Source of the DNA: Echinicola soli
GTDB lineage: Bacteria > Bacteroidota > Bacteroidia > Cytophagales > Cyclobacteriaceae
Length of the DNA: 64,000 bases
Direction of reading: 5' to 3'
Assembly (NCBI RefSeq): GCF_006575665.1
Contig: NZ_CP041253.1
Location: 4,439,001-4,503,000, forward strand
Shown: piece after piece, positions 34,771-43,700 of the stretch
Layout: every line of letters starts with the position of its first letter
Position numbering within the stretch: the first letter of the stretch is position 1
Made by a program: the position numbers and the translations under genes
The notes under the pieces: generated by a model
Told to the model about the DNA's origin: nothing
What the model saw: the letters and a program-made list of their open reading frames with translations, nothing else
Database searches by the model: none

Positions 34771-36177
34771 ATGAAAATAACCGCCCCTTTCATCTTGATG
34801 GTTTTTTTAGCCGTTGGTATGGTTGCTTGCCAAGACAAAAATAGCCAGAAGGAAGCGCCTACAAACACTGCAAAGGTCATCGCCGATGTTAACATCATCG
34901 ACATCCGCAATGGCCGTATCACCAAAGGCCACGTGGTCGTGGACTCGGGCAGAATCAAACAAATCCTGCCAGTTTCTGAGGATGAAGCCGAGGTGATCCA
35001 AGAAGCCGAACTGATCAACGGCAAGGGGAAATACCTTGTGCCGGGCATAGCAGAAATGCACGCCCACCTTCCTTCTGTCATCTGGAATGATCCCCAGATG
35101 GAAGAAACCCTTTTTTTATACCTCTCCAATGGCATCACCACCATTAGGGGAATGCTTGGACATCACCTGCACCTGGAACTGAAGGAAAAAGTGGCCAAAG
35201 ATGAAATCCTTGGTCCAAGAATCTACACATCCAGCCCTTCGCTGAACGGCAATACCGTTACCAGCACTGAGCAGGCTACCGAAATGGTCACCTCCTACCA
35301 AAAGGACGGTTTTGACTTCCTCAAGCTTCATCCAGGCCTCCGGCTGCACGTCTTTGACCAAATTGTCAAAACAGCCAAAGAAGTAAACATCCCCTTTGCC
35401 GGGCATGTTTCTACTTTGGTCGGAATCAGACATGCACTGGAAAGTGGCTATGCCAGCATTGACCATGTGGATGGTTTTCTGGAAGGACTGGTACCGGAAT
35501 CAGCAGAAGTAAACCCGACTGAAAATGGATTCTTCGGCTATAATTTCACGGAAAAGGCTGATACTGCCATGATCCCTGAATTGGTTAACCTCACCAATGA
35601 AAACCACGTATGGGTGGTGCCGACCCAGAGCTTGTTTTCCAGGTGGTTTTCTCCCACTCCTGCCGAACAACTGGCAACTAATCCTGAAATGAAATATATG
35701 GCTCCAGAAGTACTCGAAAACTGGATCAACAGTAAAAAGAACCTCACCGAGACAGACGAGTACAACGCCGAACAATGGGAAGATTTCATGGCCATCAGAA
35801 AGATGCTTATCCATCAACTTCAAGAAAATGGACATGGTCTACTGCTAGGCTCTGATGCTCCACAGGTATTTAATGTACCCGGTTTTTCTATCCAACATGA
35901 AATGCAGGCCATGGTGGATGCTGGCTTAAGTCCATTGGAAATCCTCCAAATGGGCACTATAAATCCAGCAAAGTATTTTCAAGAGGAAGGCAATTTTGGA
36001 GAAATCACCGAAGGTGCCAGTGCAGACCTGATCCTTTTGGACAAAAACCCACTGGAGGACATTGCAAACATGCGGCATCCACTTGGTGTTATGGTCAAGG
36101 GTATATGGATTAGCCGTGAACAGATCGACCAAAAACTAAAAACCATCGCCGACAAATACGGCGAATCAAAGCAATGA
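34771..36177 (+). CDS. amidohydrolase-family lipoprotein
   Basis: A 468-residue exported lipoprotein (lipobox MVAC, C20) with a metal-dependent TIM-barrel hydrolase domain close to imidazolonepropionase-like amidohydrolases. Metal ligands are visible: HxH in AEMHAHLP near residue 92, a likely carboxylated lysine in DFLKLHPG, GHVST and the IDHVDGF histidine near 230, and the aspartate in LLLGSDAPQ near 355. A small beta domain (residues 32-90, 395-450) embraces the barrel, ending with SADLILLDKNPLEDI. Substrate unknown; it acts in the periplasm or at the cell surface. It is convergent with menC, 16 bases away. Confidence 0.88.
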   Translation: MKITAPFILMVFLAVGMVACQDKNSQKEAPTNTAKVIADVNIIDIRNGRITKGHVVVDSGRIKQILPVSEDEAEVIQEAELINGKGKYLVPGIAEMHAHLPSVIWNDPQMEETLFLYLSNGITTIRGMLGHHLHLELKEKVAKDEILGPRIYTSSPSLNGNTVTSTEQATEMVTSYQKDGFDFLKLHPGLRLHVFDQIVKTAKEVNIPFAGHVSTLVGIRHALESGYASIDHVDGFLEGLVPESAEVNPTENGFFGYNFTEKADTAMIPELVNLTNENHVWVVPTQSLFSRWFSPTPAEQLATNPEMKYMAPEVLENWINSKKNLTETDEYNAEQWEDFMAIRKMLIHQLQENGHGLLLGSDAPQVFNVPGFSIQHEMQAMVDAGLSPLEILQMGTINPAKYFQEEGNFGEITEGASADLILLDKNPLEDIANMRHPLGVMVKGIWISREQIDQKLKTIADKYGESKQ

Positions 36178-36193
36178 CACCAGTAAAAATCAC

Positions 36194-37297
36194 CTATTCA
36201 ATACTTCCCCACTTCCGACCGACCTGGTAAACCAACTTTCCCTCTTGAATGTCGAGTGGGGATTCGATATTATTATGATAAAGCTGGCCGGTACCCAATC
36301 CCTGAGGCAACGTGGTTTGGTAAGAAGAAGTAAGCTGAGCGATGGCATTGAGGCCAATATTGCTTTCTAAAGCAGAAGTCACCCACCAAGCTATGTTCCG
36401 CTCCTCTGCTAATTTGATCCATGCTTGGGTAGCACGTATACCTCCTAACAAGGTGGGCTTTAAGATGATGAAAGGCGGCCTTATCTTATCCAGCAAGGCT
36501 GCTTTTTCGTCTCGTCCGGTCACCCCTATCAATTCCTCGTCCAAGGCAATGGGCAAGGGACTGGTGGCACATAACCGCTGCATTTCCTGATACTGTCCAG
36601 CCTTGATGGGTTGCTCGATACTGTGCAGGTCAAATTCAGCCAATCGGGATAATTTTTGGATGGCTTCACCTGGTGGAAAGGCTCCGTTAGCATCTACGCG
36701 CAACGTGATGTCTTCAGCAGAAAAGCGCTCACGAATATAGCCTAACAACCTGCACTCTTCATCAAAATTTATCGCCCCTATCTTCATCTTTATGCATGAA
36801 AACCCTTGCGAAAGTTTATCCTCAATCTGCCTGCGCATAAAGACTGCATCTCCCATCCAAATGAGGCCATTGATGGCAATCTTCTCTTGCCCCCCATAAA
36901 AGCCATTCTCCATAATCAGCTTTTTTCCTCCGTGAAACAGGTCCAGCAAGGCAGTTTCCAGAGCAAAACGTATACTGGGATAATTGTCCGGCACCAACTC
37001 CTCACACAAATCCAATATGGCCTTCTCCTCCCACTGAACCTCGGTTTGGGACAGTTTGAGCACCAATGCTTCCCATATCGAAGGAAGGTCCAGCCCATCC
37101 TCGGGACTGAGTTTTGGCAGGGGCCCCGCTTCCCCCCAGCCTGCTTTATTGGGATTATCGGTTTGCCAAACTTTCAAGAAGTACGAGTCTTTTGTTTTTA
37201 ATACTCCTCTTGAAGTACCTGCATCAAATTTAAAATCCAGGGTATAACGGTACCATTTGGCGTTTACTTTGGTGGGATTTGCCTGCTTATTGTTCAT
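36194..37297 (-). CDS. menC: o-succinylbenzoate synthase-like enolase-superfamily enzyme
   Basis: A 367-residue enolase-superfamily protein that fits MenC, which dehydrates SHCHC to o-succinylbenzoate in menaquinone synthesis. The catalytic framework is visible: KxK in CIKMKIGAINF near residue 171, metal ligands D in LRVDANGAF, E in SIEQPI and D/E in ALDEELIG, and the second base lysine in FIILKPTLLGG. The N-terminal alpha/beta capping domain (KWYRYTLDFKFDAGTSRGV) is the MenC form. It is not beside other men genes here, and related epimerases share the fold, so confidence in the exact reaction is moderate to high. Confidence 0.85.
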   Translation of the reverse strand: MNNKQANPTKVNAKWYRYTLDFKFDAGTSRGVLKTKDSYFLKVWQTDNPNKAGWGEAGPLPKLSPEDGLDLPSIWEALVLKLSQTEVQWEEKAILDLCEELVPDNYPSIRFALETALLDLFHGGKKLIMENGFYGGQEKIAINGLIWMGDAVFMRRQIEDKLSQGFSCIKMKIGAINFDEECRLLGYIRERFSAEDITLRVDANGAFPPGEAIQKLSRLAEFDLHSIEQPIKAGQYQEMQRLCATSPLPIALDEELIGVTGRDEKAALLDKIRPPFIILKPTLLGGIRATQAWIKLAEERNIAWWVTSALESNIGLNAIAQLTSSYQTTLPQGLGTGQLYHNNIESPLDIQEGKLVYQVGRKWGSIE

Positions 37298-37314
37298 GTC
37301 TGATCGTAATGCCT

Positions 37315-37322
37315 TATATTTG
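37315..37322 (+). promoter_or_regulatory. candidate -7 box of queA
   Basis: TATATTTG fits TAnnTTTG, with a TTG at 37290-37292 (22-base spacing), 85 bases before the queA ATG. Confidence 0.4.
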
Positions 37323-37406
37323 CTCTCCGAAAAGCAAAGCTAAAGGAATCAACGGTAAATTACCTTTCCCAAGCCTGAAAAATCCCAACACCTAAGAGGT
37401 ATACGA

Positions 37407-38630
37407 ATGGACACCACTTCTGACATCAAGCTCTCCGATTATCAATACGAACTTCCTGAAGACCGGATCGCCAAATTCCCCTTGGAGAAGCGCGACGAAT
37501 CCAAATTGCTTCATTTTGAGGATGGAAACGTCGATCACCACAGGTTCTATAACCTTCCTGCGTTATTGCCTTCCAATACCCTAATGGTGTTCAACAACAC
37601 CAAAGTCATCCCTGCACGCCTGATTTTTCAAAGGGCTTCAGGAGCCAAAATCGAAATTTTTCTCCTGCAGCCCATTGCGCCAAGCACTATCATAAACGAA
37701 ACCATGATGCATACCGGTGCAGTCACCTGGCAGGCGATGATCGGCAATTTGAAGAAATGGAAAGATGGTGAAGTCCTCGAAGGAAAAGTAATGGCCAATG
37801 GCAATGTACTGACCATTAATGCTACCCTCGAAAACCGAGAAGAGCGGCTGGTAAAAATAGACTGGAAAGATGACAACCTTCCCTTTGCAGCCGTAGTGGA
37901 AGCCGTGGGAGAAGTTCCCCTGCCTCCATACCTAAACAGGAAAGCTACCAATGAAGACAAACCCCGCTACCAAACGGTATATTCCCTGAAAGAAGGTGCC
38001 GTGGCAGCGCCCACTGCCGGCTTACACTTCACTGATGAAACCCTAAGAAAACTAACGGATGCCGGTATCAAAACCGACTACCTTACCCTTCATGTAGGCG
38101 CGGGCACTTTCCAACCTATCAAAGAGGAAATAGTGACCCACCACCCCATGCACAGCGAACAGGTGGTGGTCACCAGGGAAAATATCAGGCATTTCCTGGC
38201 GCATGACGGTAATATAGTGGCCGTAGGCACTACTTCGATGCGCTCCTTGGAAAGTATCTATTGGTATGGTGTAAAACTACTAAACGGTGACAGCAAAGCA
38301 TTCCAAATCCAAAAACTATATCCTTATCAAGAAGGTCTAATAAAAGCTTCTTTACAAGAGAGTTTTCAGGCAATATTAGATTTTATGAATACAGAAAACC
38401 TGGACGAAATCACTGGCAGCACCGAAATCTTTATCATGCCTGGCTATGAATTCAGGGTATGTAACGGACTCCTTACTAATTTTCACCAACCCGCCTCCAC
38501 ACTGATACTTCTCGTAGCAGCGTTTACCAAAGGCACTTGGCAAAAAATCTATCATGAAGCCTTATCACATGATTACAGGTTTCTGAGCTATGGAGATAGT
38601 AGTTTACTTTGGCACCATAAAAAGGCTTAA
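37407..38630 (+). CDS. queA: S-adenosylmethionine:tRNA ribosyltransferase-isomerase
   Basis: QueA moves the ribosyl part of S-adenosylmethionine onto preQ1 in tRNA, giving epoxyqueuosine. The 407-residue chain begins with the canonical LSDYQYELPEDRIAKFPLEKRDESKLL block. It continues with MVFNNTKVIPARL near residue 60, then GAVAAPTAGLHFTDETL near 195, LHVGAGTFQPI near 225, GTTSMRSLES near 280, and the C-terminal GLLTNFHQPASTLILLVAAF. It is longer than the E. coli enzyme (356) by an insertion around residues 95-180. The stop overlaps by 4 bases with the convergent LytTR gene. Confidence 0.95.
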   Translation: MDTTSDIKLSDYQYELPEDRIAKFPLEKRDESKLLHFEDGNVDHHRFYNLPALLPSNTLMVFNNTKVIPARLIFQRASGAKIEIFLLQPIAPSTIINETMMHTGAVTWQAMIGNLKKWKDGEVLEGKVMANGNVLTINATLENREERLVKIDWKDDNLPFAAVVEAVGEVPLPPYLNRKATNEDKPRYQTVYSLKEGAVAAPTAGLHFTDETLRKLTDAGIKTDYLTLHVGAGTFQPIKEEIVTHHPMHSEQVVVTRENIRHFLAHDGNIVAVGTTSMRSLESIYWYGVKLLNGDSKAFQIQKLYPYQEGLIKASLQESFQAILDFMNTENLDEITGSTEIFIMPGYEFRVCNGLLTNFHQPASTLILLVAAFTKGTWQKIYHEALSHDYRFLSYGDSSLLWHHKKA

Positions 38631-39043
38631 GCCCCGGCGCCCAGCTTATTTATCCCATGGATAAGTTTCTGATAATACGTACGACCGACAGGAACCCGTT
38701 CCTGCTCAATGGTCACTTCCTTGGGCGATATGGTAGTTATCCTGTCGAGTCTTACCAAATAAGATTTATGAATCCTCACAAATTCCTCTTCCGGTAATAT
38801 CGCTTCAAATTCCTTAAGGATATTTCGCAGTGAATATACCTTATCCTTTGTTACCAAAGTGGTATAATTTCCATCCCCTTTCAGCCATAGTACATTTTTG
38901 AACTTCACACGCCGAAGACAGCCCTTATCCCGGACAAACAAGGCGTCCTTGATCAACAGTTCATCGTGTTCAGAGTGGTGGTTCTCTAGGTTTGAATTTT
39001 TTTTATTCATTACAGTCCCGTGATGATAGATTACTTCTCCCAT
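38627..39043 (-). CDS. stand-alone LytTR DNA-binding regulator
   Basis: A 138-residue protein made almost only of a LytTR DNA-binding domain (residues about 35-133: FKNVLWLKGDGNYTTLVT, then YSLRNILKEFE, FVRIHKSYLVRLDRI and RVPVGRTYYQKL). There is no receiver domain, which is unlike the usual LytR/AlgR response regulators, so any signal must come from an unlinked partner. A second ATG at 39010 would remove 11 residues. It is convergent with queA with a 4-base overlap, and the targets are unknown. It is read in the same direction as the RND operon upstream of it, after that operon's terminator. Confidence 0.88.
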   Translation of the reverse strand: MGEVIYHHGTVMNKKNSNLENHHSEHDELLIKDALFVRDKGCLRRVKFKNVLWLKGDGNYTTLVTKDKVYSLRNILKEFEAILPEEEFVRIHKSYLVRLDRITTISPKEVTIEQERVPVGRTYYQKLIHGINKLGAGA

Positions 39044-39372
39044 AGTTTTTCCCTTTTTTGGAGAGTTATTACATTAAAAACATAAATCAATTAATACTAA
39101 TTGTCTAAATGACTATTACATAAATCAGAAGCCCACAACCTTCAAAATATTGATTTCGATTACCCCATATTTCTACAGAATTCAGTATCAAAAGTAAAAT
39201 GATCCGTTGATTTTGCTGGCCTCTTAATTATTTACCTGCATAAATATAAACATATTATACATATTTATGTATTCAAAAGTCATTTATTTTGATAAAAATA
39301 AAAAATAATAGCCTGACATATCGAGAATCTCTCAAATGCCAGGCTATTTTCTAATCTATTTCAGGCTGATAA
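39044..39372. other. intergenic between LytTR gene and RND operon
   Basis: AT-rich, with no gene. It contains the RND operon terminator at 39307-39352. Confidence 0.5.
39307..39352 (-). terminator. terminator of RND efflux operon
   Basis: AATAGCCTG (39307-39315) pairs exactly with CAGGCTATT (39340-39348), with further inner pairing. On the minus strand it is followed by TATTTTTATTTTT. It lies about 20 bases after the permease stop. Confidence 0.8.
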
Positions 39373-42300
39373 TCAGGACTCAGCCTGATATTGTTCTTCC
39401 AACTCTTTCAATTTTTTGCTGCCGTAGGCAATTTTTGTAATTACCACATAAAGTACAGGCACCACAAAAATCGCGAGGAAGGTAGCGGCAAGCATCCCAC
39501 CGATCACCGTCCAGCCGATCGTTTGTCTGGCCACGGCTCCAGCCCCATTGGAAAGTGCCAGTGGCACCACACCAAGAATAAATGCCAGTGAGGTCATCAC
39601 GATCGGCCTCAACCGCAGCTTAACAGCCTCAATGGTCGCGGCCAATAATGGCATACCTGCGTCCACACGCTCCTTGGCAAATTCCACGATCAAGATGGCG
39701 TTTTTGGCAGCAAGGCCGATCAAGGTCACCAAACCAATCTGCGCATATACGTTATTGTCAAGCTTAGGCAGGAAGGTCAGGGCCAATATCGCACCAAATG
39801 CACCCAATGGCAAGGCCAACAGTACTGAAAACGGTACAGACCAACTCTCATAAAGGGCCGCCAATAATAATGACACCAAGATAATCGCCAAAGCAAAGAT
39901 TAAGATTGTCGTATTGCCAGATGCCAGTTCTTCCCTGCTGAGTCCTGAGAAGTCATATCCATACCCAGCCGGCAATACCTCTGCAGCCACTTCTTCCAAT
40001 GCTGCCAGTGCCTGCCCACTACTGTAACCTTCGGCCGCATTACCATTGATTTCAGTAGACCTGAACAGGTTATAATGGTTGATCACTGGGGCATTTTCGA
40101 CTACTTCATAGTCCACGACAGCTCCCAGCGGAACAGACTTTCCTTGTCTGTTCATGACATAATATTGATCCAAGTCTTTAATATCCATCCTGTAGGCGGT
40201 ATCTGCTTGGGCCACTACACGGAAATTACGACCGTATCGGGTGAAGTCATTGACATATGAACTCCCCATATAAGTGGACATGGTCGAGAACACATCTGAT
40301 ATCGACACGCCAAGTTTCTTGGCCTTTTCCCGGTCTACGGTCACGTGGTAGCCAGGAGTCTGTGCAGTAAAGAAACTGTAGGCCATGGCAATTTCTGGTC
40401 GCTGGTTAGCGGCTCCCAAAAACTGGCCTACCACTTGTTCAAACTCTTTGATATCTCCACCGGAGCGTTGCTCGAGCATAAAGCTAAATCCACCTGTCTG
40501 TCCGAGGCCTGGAATGGCCGGGGGCGGTACGACGATGATATTGGCTTCCTTGATCGCGGAAAACTTTTGGTTCAGCTGCCCGATCAAGCCAAAGAGCTGT
40601 TTGGAAGGATCCTGACGCTCATCCCATGGGTCCATTTGGATAAAGAACGTACCACTGTTTGACTTAAAGGAGAAGTTAATCGCATTTAACCCTCCAATAC
40701 CTGTCACATTACGAATACCGTCAGTATTGGTAATCATCCCTACCATTTCGTCCATGATGGCCCGTGTCCTGCTGGTAGAAGAACTTTCAGGAAGTTCGAG
40801 AGAAATGAACAACCTTCCTTCATCTTCTGTCGGTAAGAAACCGGTCGGTTTGGCTTGGAAGAGTCCTACCGTACCTGCATAAATACACACGAGAATAATA
40901 AGCACCAATGGAGTGGCTTTTATACTTTTCCTTACACCATTTCCATATGAACTGGTCACTCGCTCAAACCAAGTATTAAACTTGTAGAAGAATTTATTGA
41001 TTCCTCCGGAATCTTTTTTCACCTCCGTGGGCTTCAGCAACAAGCTACACAGGGCTGGCGTCAGCGTCAAGGCCACAAAGGCAGAAATCAATACGGAAAT
41101 CGCAATCGTAATCGCAAACTGCTGGTACATCCGCCCCACTATTCCGGGGATAAAACCTACCGGGATAAACACCGCGGCCAAGATCAGGGCAATGGCAATT
41201 ACCGGAGCGGTAATATCCTTCATGGCCAGCAAGGTAGCTTCCTTCGCAGATACCCGCTTGGAATCAATATAGTGCTGGGCAGCCTCTACCACCACAATCG
41301 CATCATCCACCACTATACCAATGGCCAGCACAAAGCCAAACATGGTTAGGGTATTAATGGTAAACCCTAGCGGTATAAAAAAGATAAAGGTACCAATGAT
41401 CGAAACCGGAATGGCCAAAATAGGAATCAAGGTCGCTCTCCAGCTTTGAAGGAAGAGGAATACCACCACGATCACCAAGATCAATGCTTCCACCAGTGTA
41501 TGCAGTACTTCGTCAATCGACACCTCCACCACCGATACGGATTCAAAAGGAACCACGTAATCCATATCAGCAGGGAATGTGGCCTTCATTTCATCTAGAG
41601 CCTTATAAATCCCTTCTGCCGTATCAATGGCATTACTGCCCGGTGCCTGATAAACCAACAAAATCGCTGCTGGCTCACCATTTACCGTGGAGAACCTACC
41701 GTAGTCAAATTCACCAAACTCTATTCTTGCTACATCTTTCAGGTAAACCAAGCTTCCTGAACTAGGGTCAGTCCTTACGATTATGTCTTCAAACTCTTCT
41801 TTTCGTTCCAGCTTACCGTTAACGGTAATTGGATATTCAAACGTCTGGGAAGATAACTGAGGCATCCCGCCTACTGTACCAGCAGCCACCTGTAGGTTTT
41901 GCTCCTGGATGGCGGCAGTCACCTCGTTTGTAGAAATATTATATTGGGCCAGCTTATCTGGCTTCAGCCATACCCGCATACTAAAATCCTGTCCAATGGC
42001 ATTGATGTCCCCCACCCCTGGCACCCTCAAAAGGGCATCCTTCACGAAGATGTTGGTGTAATTGGAAAGGAACTTGGTATCGTGGGTACCTTTCGGTGAA
42101 TATAAACTGATCACCATCATGATACTTGGATTCCGCTTACGCACGGTCACACCAAGGCGCTTTACCGCTTCAGGAAGTCGGGGCTCCGCAATACTCACAC
42201 GGTTTTGCACATCCAAGGTGGCAATGTCTATGTCGGTTCCCACGTCAAAAGTGACGTTCATGTTCATCTGTCCGGTACTGGTATTGGTACTGCTGATGTA

Positions 42301-42531
42301 AGCCATACCTGGAGTACCGTTCACTTGCGTTTCGATGGGCGTCGCCACGGTTTGTTCCACCGTTTTGGCATCTGCACCAGTGTAGTTAGCAGAAACAGAT
42401 ACTACTGGAGGCGTAATATCTGGATACTGTGTCACCGGCAGGTTGACGATGGAGATAGCCCCTACCAATAGAATCACTATGGAGATCACCATCGCCGTCA
42501 CCGGGCGTTTAATAAAAATTTCTGATATCAT
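39373..42531 (-). CDS. RND efflux pump permease, HAE1 family
   Basis: A 1052-residue inner-membrane proton/drug antiporter of the AcrB type, with 12 membrane helices and two large periplasmic loops. The N-terminus MISEIFIKRPVTAMVISIVILL and the helix-4 proton-relay motif GIVVDDAIVVVE are diagnostic. GFLPTEDEGRLF opens the second porter region, and AAKNAILIVEFAKE is the second-half repeat. It is the last gene of a tetR-tolC-adaptor-permease operon. Its substrates are hydrophobic compounds in the family; no specificity can be read. The gene ends shortly before a clear terminator. Confidence 0.96.
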   Translation of the reverse strand: MISEIFIKRPVTAMVISIVILLVGAISIVNLPVTQYPDITPPVVSVSANYTGADAKTVEQTVATPIETQVNGTPGMAYISSTNTSTGQMNMNVTFDVGTDIDIATLDVQNRVSIAEPRLPEAVKRLGVTVRKRNPSIMMVISLYSPKGTHDTKFLSNYTNIFVKDALLRVPGVGDINAIGQDFSMRVWLKPDKLAQYNISTNEVTAAIQEQNLQVAAGTVGGMPQLSSQTFEYPITVNGKLERKEEFEDIIVRTDPSSGSLVYLKDVARIEFGEFDYGRFSTVNGEPAAILLVYQAPGSNAIDTAEGIYKALDEMKATFPADMDYVVPFESVSVVEVSIDEVLHTLVEALILVIVVVFLFLQSWRATLIPILAIPVSIIGTFIFFIPLGFTINTLTMFGFVLAIGIVVDDAIVVVEAAQHYIDSKRVSAKEATLLAMKDITAPVIAIALILAAVFIPVGFIPGIVGRMYQQFAITIAISVLISAFVALTLTPALCSLLLKPTEVKKDSGGINKFFYKFNTWFERVTSSYGNGVRKSIKATPLVLIILVCIYAGTVGLFQAKPTGFLPTEDEGRLFISLELPESSSTSRTRAIMDEMVGMITNTDGIRNVTGIGGLNAINFSFKSNSGTFFIQMDPWDERQDPSKQLFGLIGQLNQKFSAIKEANIIVVPPPAIPGLGQTGGFSFMLEQRSGGDIKEFEQVVGQFLGAANQRPEIAMAYSFFTAQTPGYHVTVDREKAKKLGVSISDVFSTMSTYMGSSYVNDFTRYGRNFRVVAQADTAYRMDIKDLDQYYVMNRQGKSVPLGAVVDYEVVENAPVINHYNLFRSTEINGNAAEGYSSGQALAALEEVAAEVLPAGYGYDFSGLSREELASGNTTILIFALAIILVSLLLAALYESWSVPFSVLLALPLGAFGAILALTFLPKLDNNVYAQIGLVTLIGLAAKNAILIVEFAKERVDAGMPLLAATIEAVKLRLRPIVMTSLAFILGVVPLALSNGAGAVARQTIGWTVIGGMLAATFLAIFVVPVLYVVITKIAYGSKKLKELEEQYQAES

Positions 42532-42571
42532 AAAATTATCTTACTTTGGCGTTATAAAGGATTCGTTTAGC

Positions 42572-43678
42572 TTAGGCATCTATCTGTACCTTAGCGCCTT
42601 CTTGTAGTTTCTGGATACCTTCCACTACTATTTTCTGACCAGGCTTAAGCCCTTCCCTGACCACTATCTCAGCACCCACTTTGGTTCCTAGTTGGACATT
42701 TTGCTGGTGCACAACACTGTCATCACCTACCACATAGACAAAATATTCCCCCATCTGCTCTGTCACTGCTTTATAAGGAATAGCGATTTGGCTCCCGATG
42801 TCCTGGTTAAGCACACGGAGATTTAGGGTCATGCCCGGGATCAACTCTCTCTCAGGATTTGGGAATTCCACACGCATATTGATCGTACCTGACTGCCTGC
42901 CAACAGCACGGTCAATGGTGGTCAGTTCTCCATGATGTTGATATACATCATTCTCCCCAAACTGTATAGTAAAGGTAGAGTCTGGAAGATTTTCATTTTT
43001 CATCATCCTGCTAAACCTTCTCACGTCTCGCTCATTTACCACAAAATCCACCATTACCGGATCATTGGACGACAGGGTGTTCAGTAGGCTTTGGCCTGCA
43101 GAGACCTGGGCTCCTAGTCTCACTTGGGAAATCCCCACCGTTCCGGCAAAAGGCGCATTGATCACCGAGTAATTATAATCTGTCAAGGTACTTCTCACCT
43201 GCGCTTCGGCTGAGGAGACTTGTGACTCAGCAGTTAGGATATCTGCTTTGGCATAATCCAATTGCTGCTTGGCGATGGCTTCTTGCTTGTCCAATGCTTC
43301 GTAACGCTCCAGGTCTTTTTTTACGCGCTCCAAATTCGCTTTGGCACTTTTCAGCGTGGCCTGTGCCTGCTCATAAGCTGCCTGATATTTACTTCTGTCT
43401 ATTTCATAGAGCTTTTGGCCTTTTGCCACCTCTTGACCGTCCTCTACAAAGATCTTGGAGATATACCCACTTACCTGTGGCCTGATCTCAATTTCATTTA
43501 ATGGCACGACAGTACCTGGATAGAGGTCCAGTCCCGTCACATGTTTTTTTGTCACCGCTGTAGCTCGCACGGAGACCGCTTGCTGACCTTGGCCTGCTTG
43601 CGTATTTGCTTCAGAACCACAAGAACTCACCACTCCTGAGATTCCCACAACGAAAATTATCCACAAAAACTTTTTCAT
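42572..43678 (-). CDS. RND efflux periplasmic adaptor (membrane fusion protein)
   Basis: A 368-residue lipoprotein when started at the ATG at 43678, which gives a clean lipobox (VVSSC, C20); the longer start at 43714 would overlap tolC by 14 bases. The order is beta-barrel/lipoyl half (GTVVPLNEIEIRPQVSGYIS, EDGQEVAKGQKLYEID), a coiled-coil hairpin (residues about 80-150), the second lipoyl half (INAPFAGTVGISQVRLGAQV) and a barrel domain to the C-terminus. It bridges the permease and the TolC-type channel. It starts 22 bases after tolC and ends 40 bases before the permease start. Confidence 0.94.
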   Translation of the reverse strand: MKKFLWIIFVVGISGVVSSCGSEANTQAGQGQQAVSVRATAVTKKHVTGLDLYPGTVVPLNEIEIRPQVSGYISKIFVEDGQEVAKGQKLYEIDRSKYQAAYEQAQATLKSAKANLERVKKDLERYEALDKQEAIAKQQLDYAKADILTAESQVSSAEAQVRSTLTDYNYSVINAPFAGTVGISQVRLGAQVSAGQSLLNTLSSNDPVMVDFVVNERDVRRFSRMMKNENLPDSTFTIQFGENDVYQHHGELTTIDRAVGRQSGTINMRVEFPNPERELIPGMTLNLRVLNQDIGSQIAIPYKAVTEQMGEYFVYVVGDDSVVHQQNVQLGTKVGAEIVVREGLKPGQKIVVEGIQKLQEGAKVQIDA

Positions 43679-43700
43679 TTCCCGATTGATTATTTGCTGT

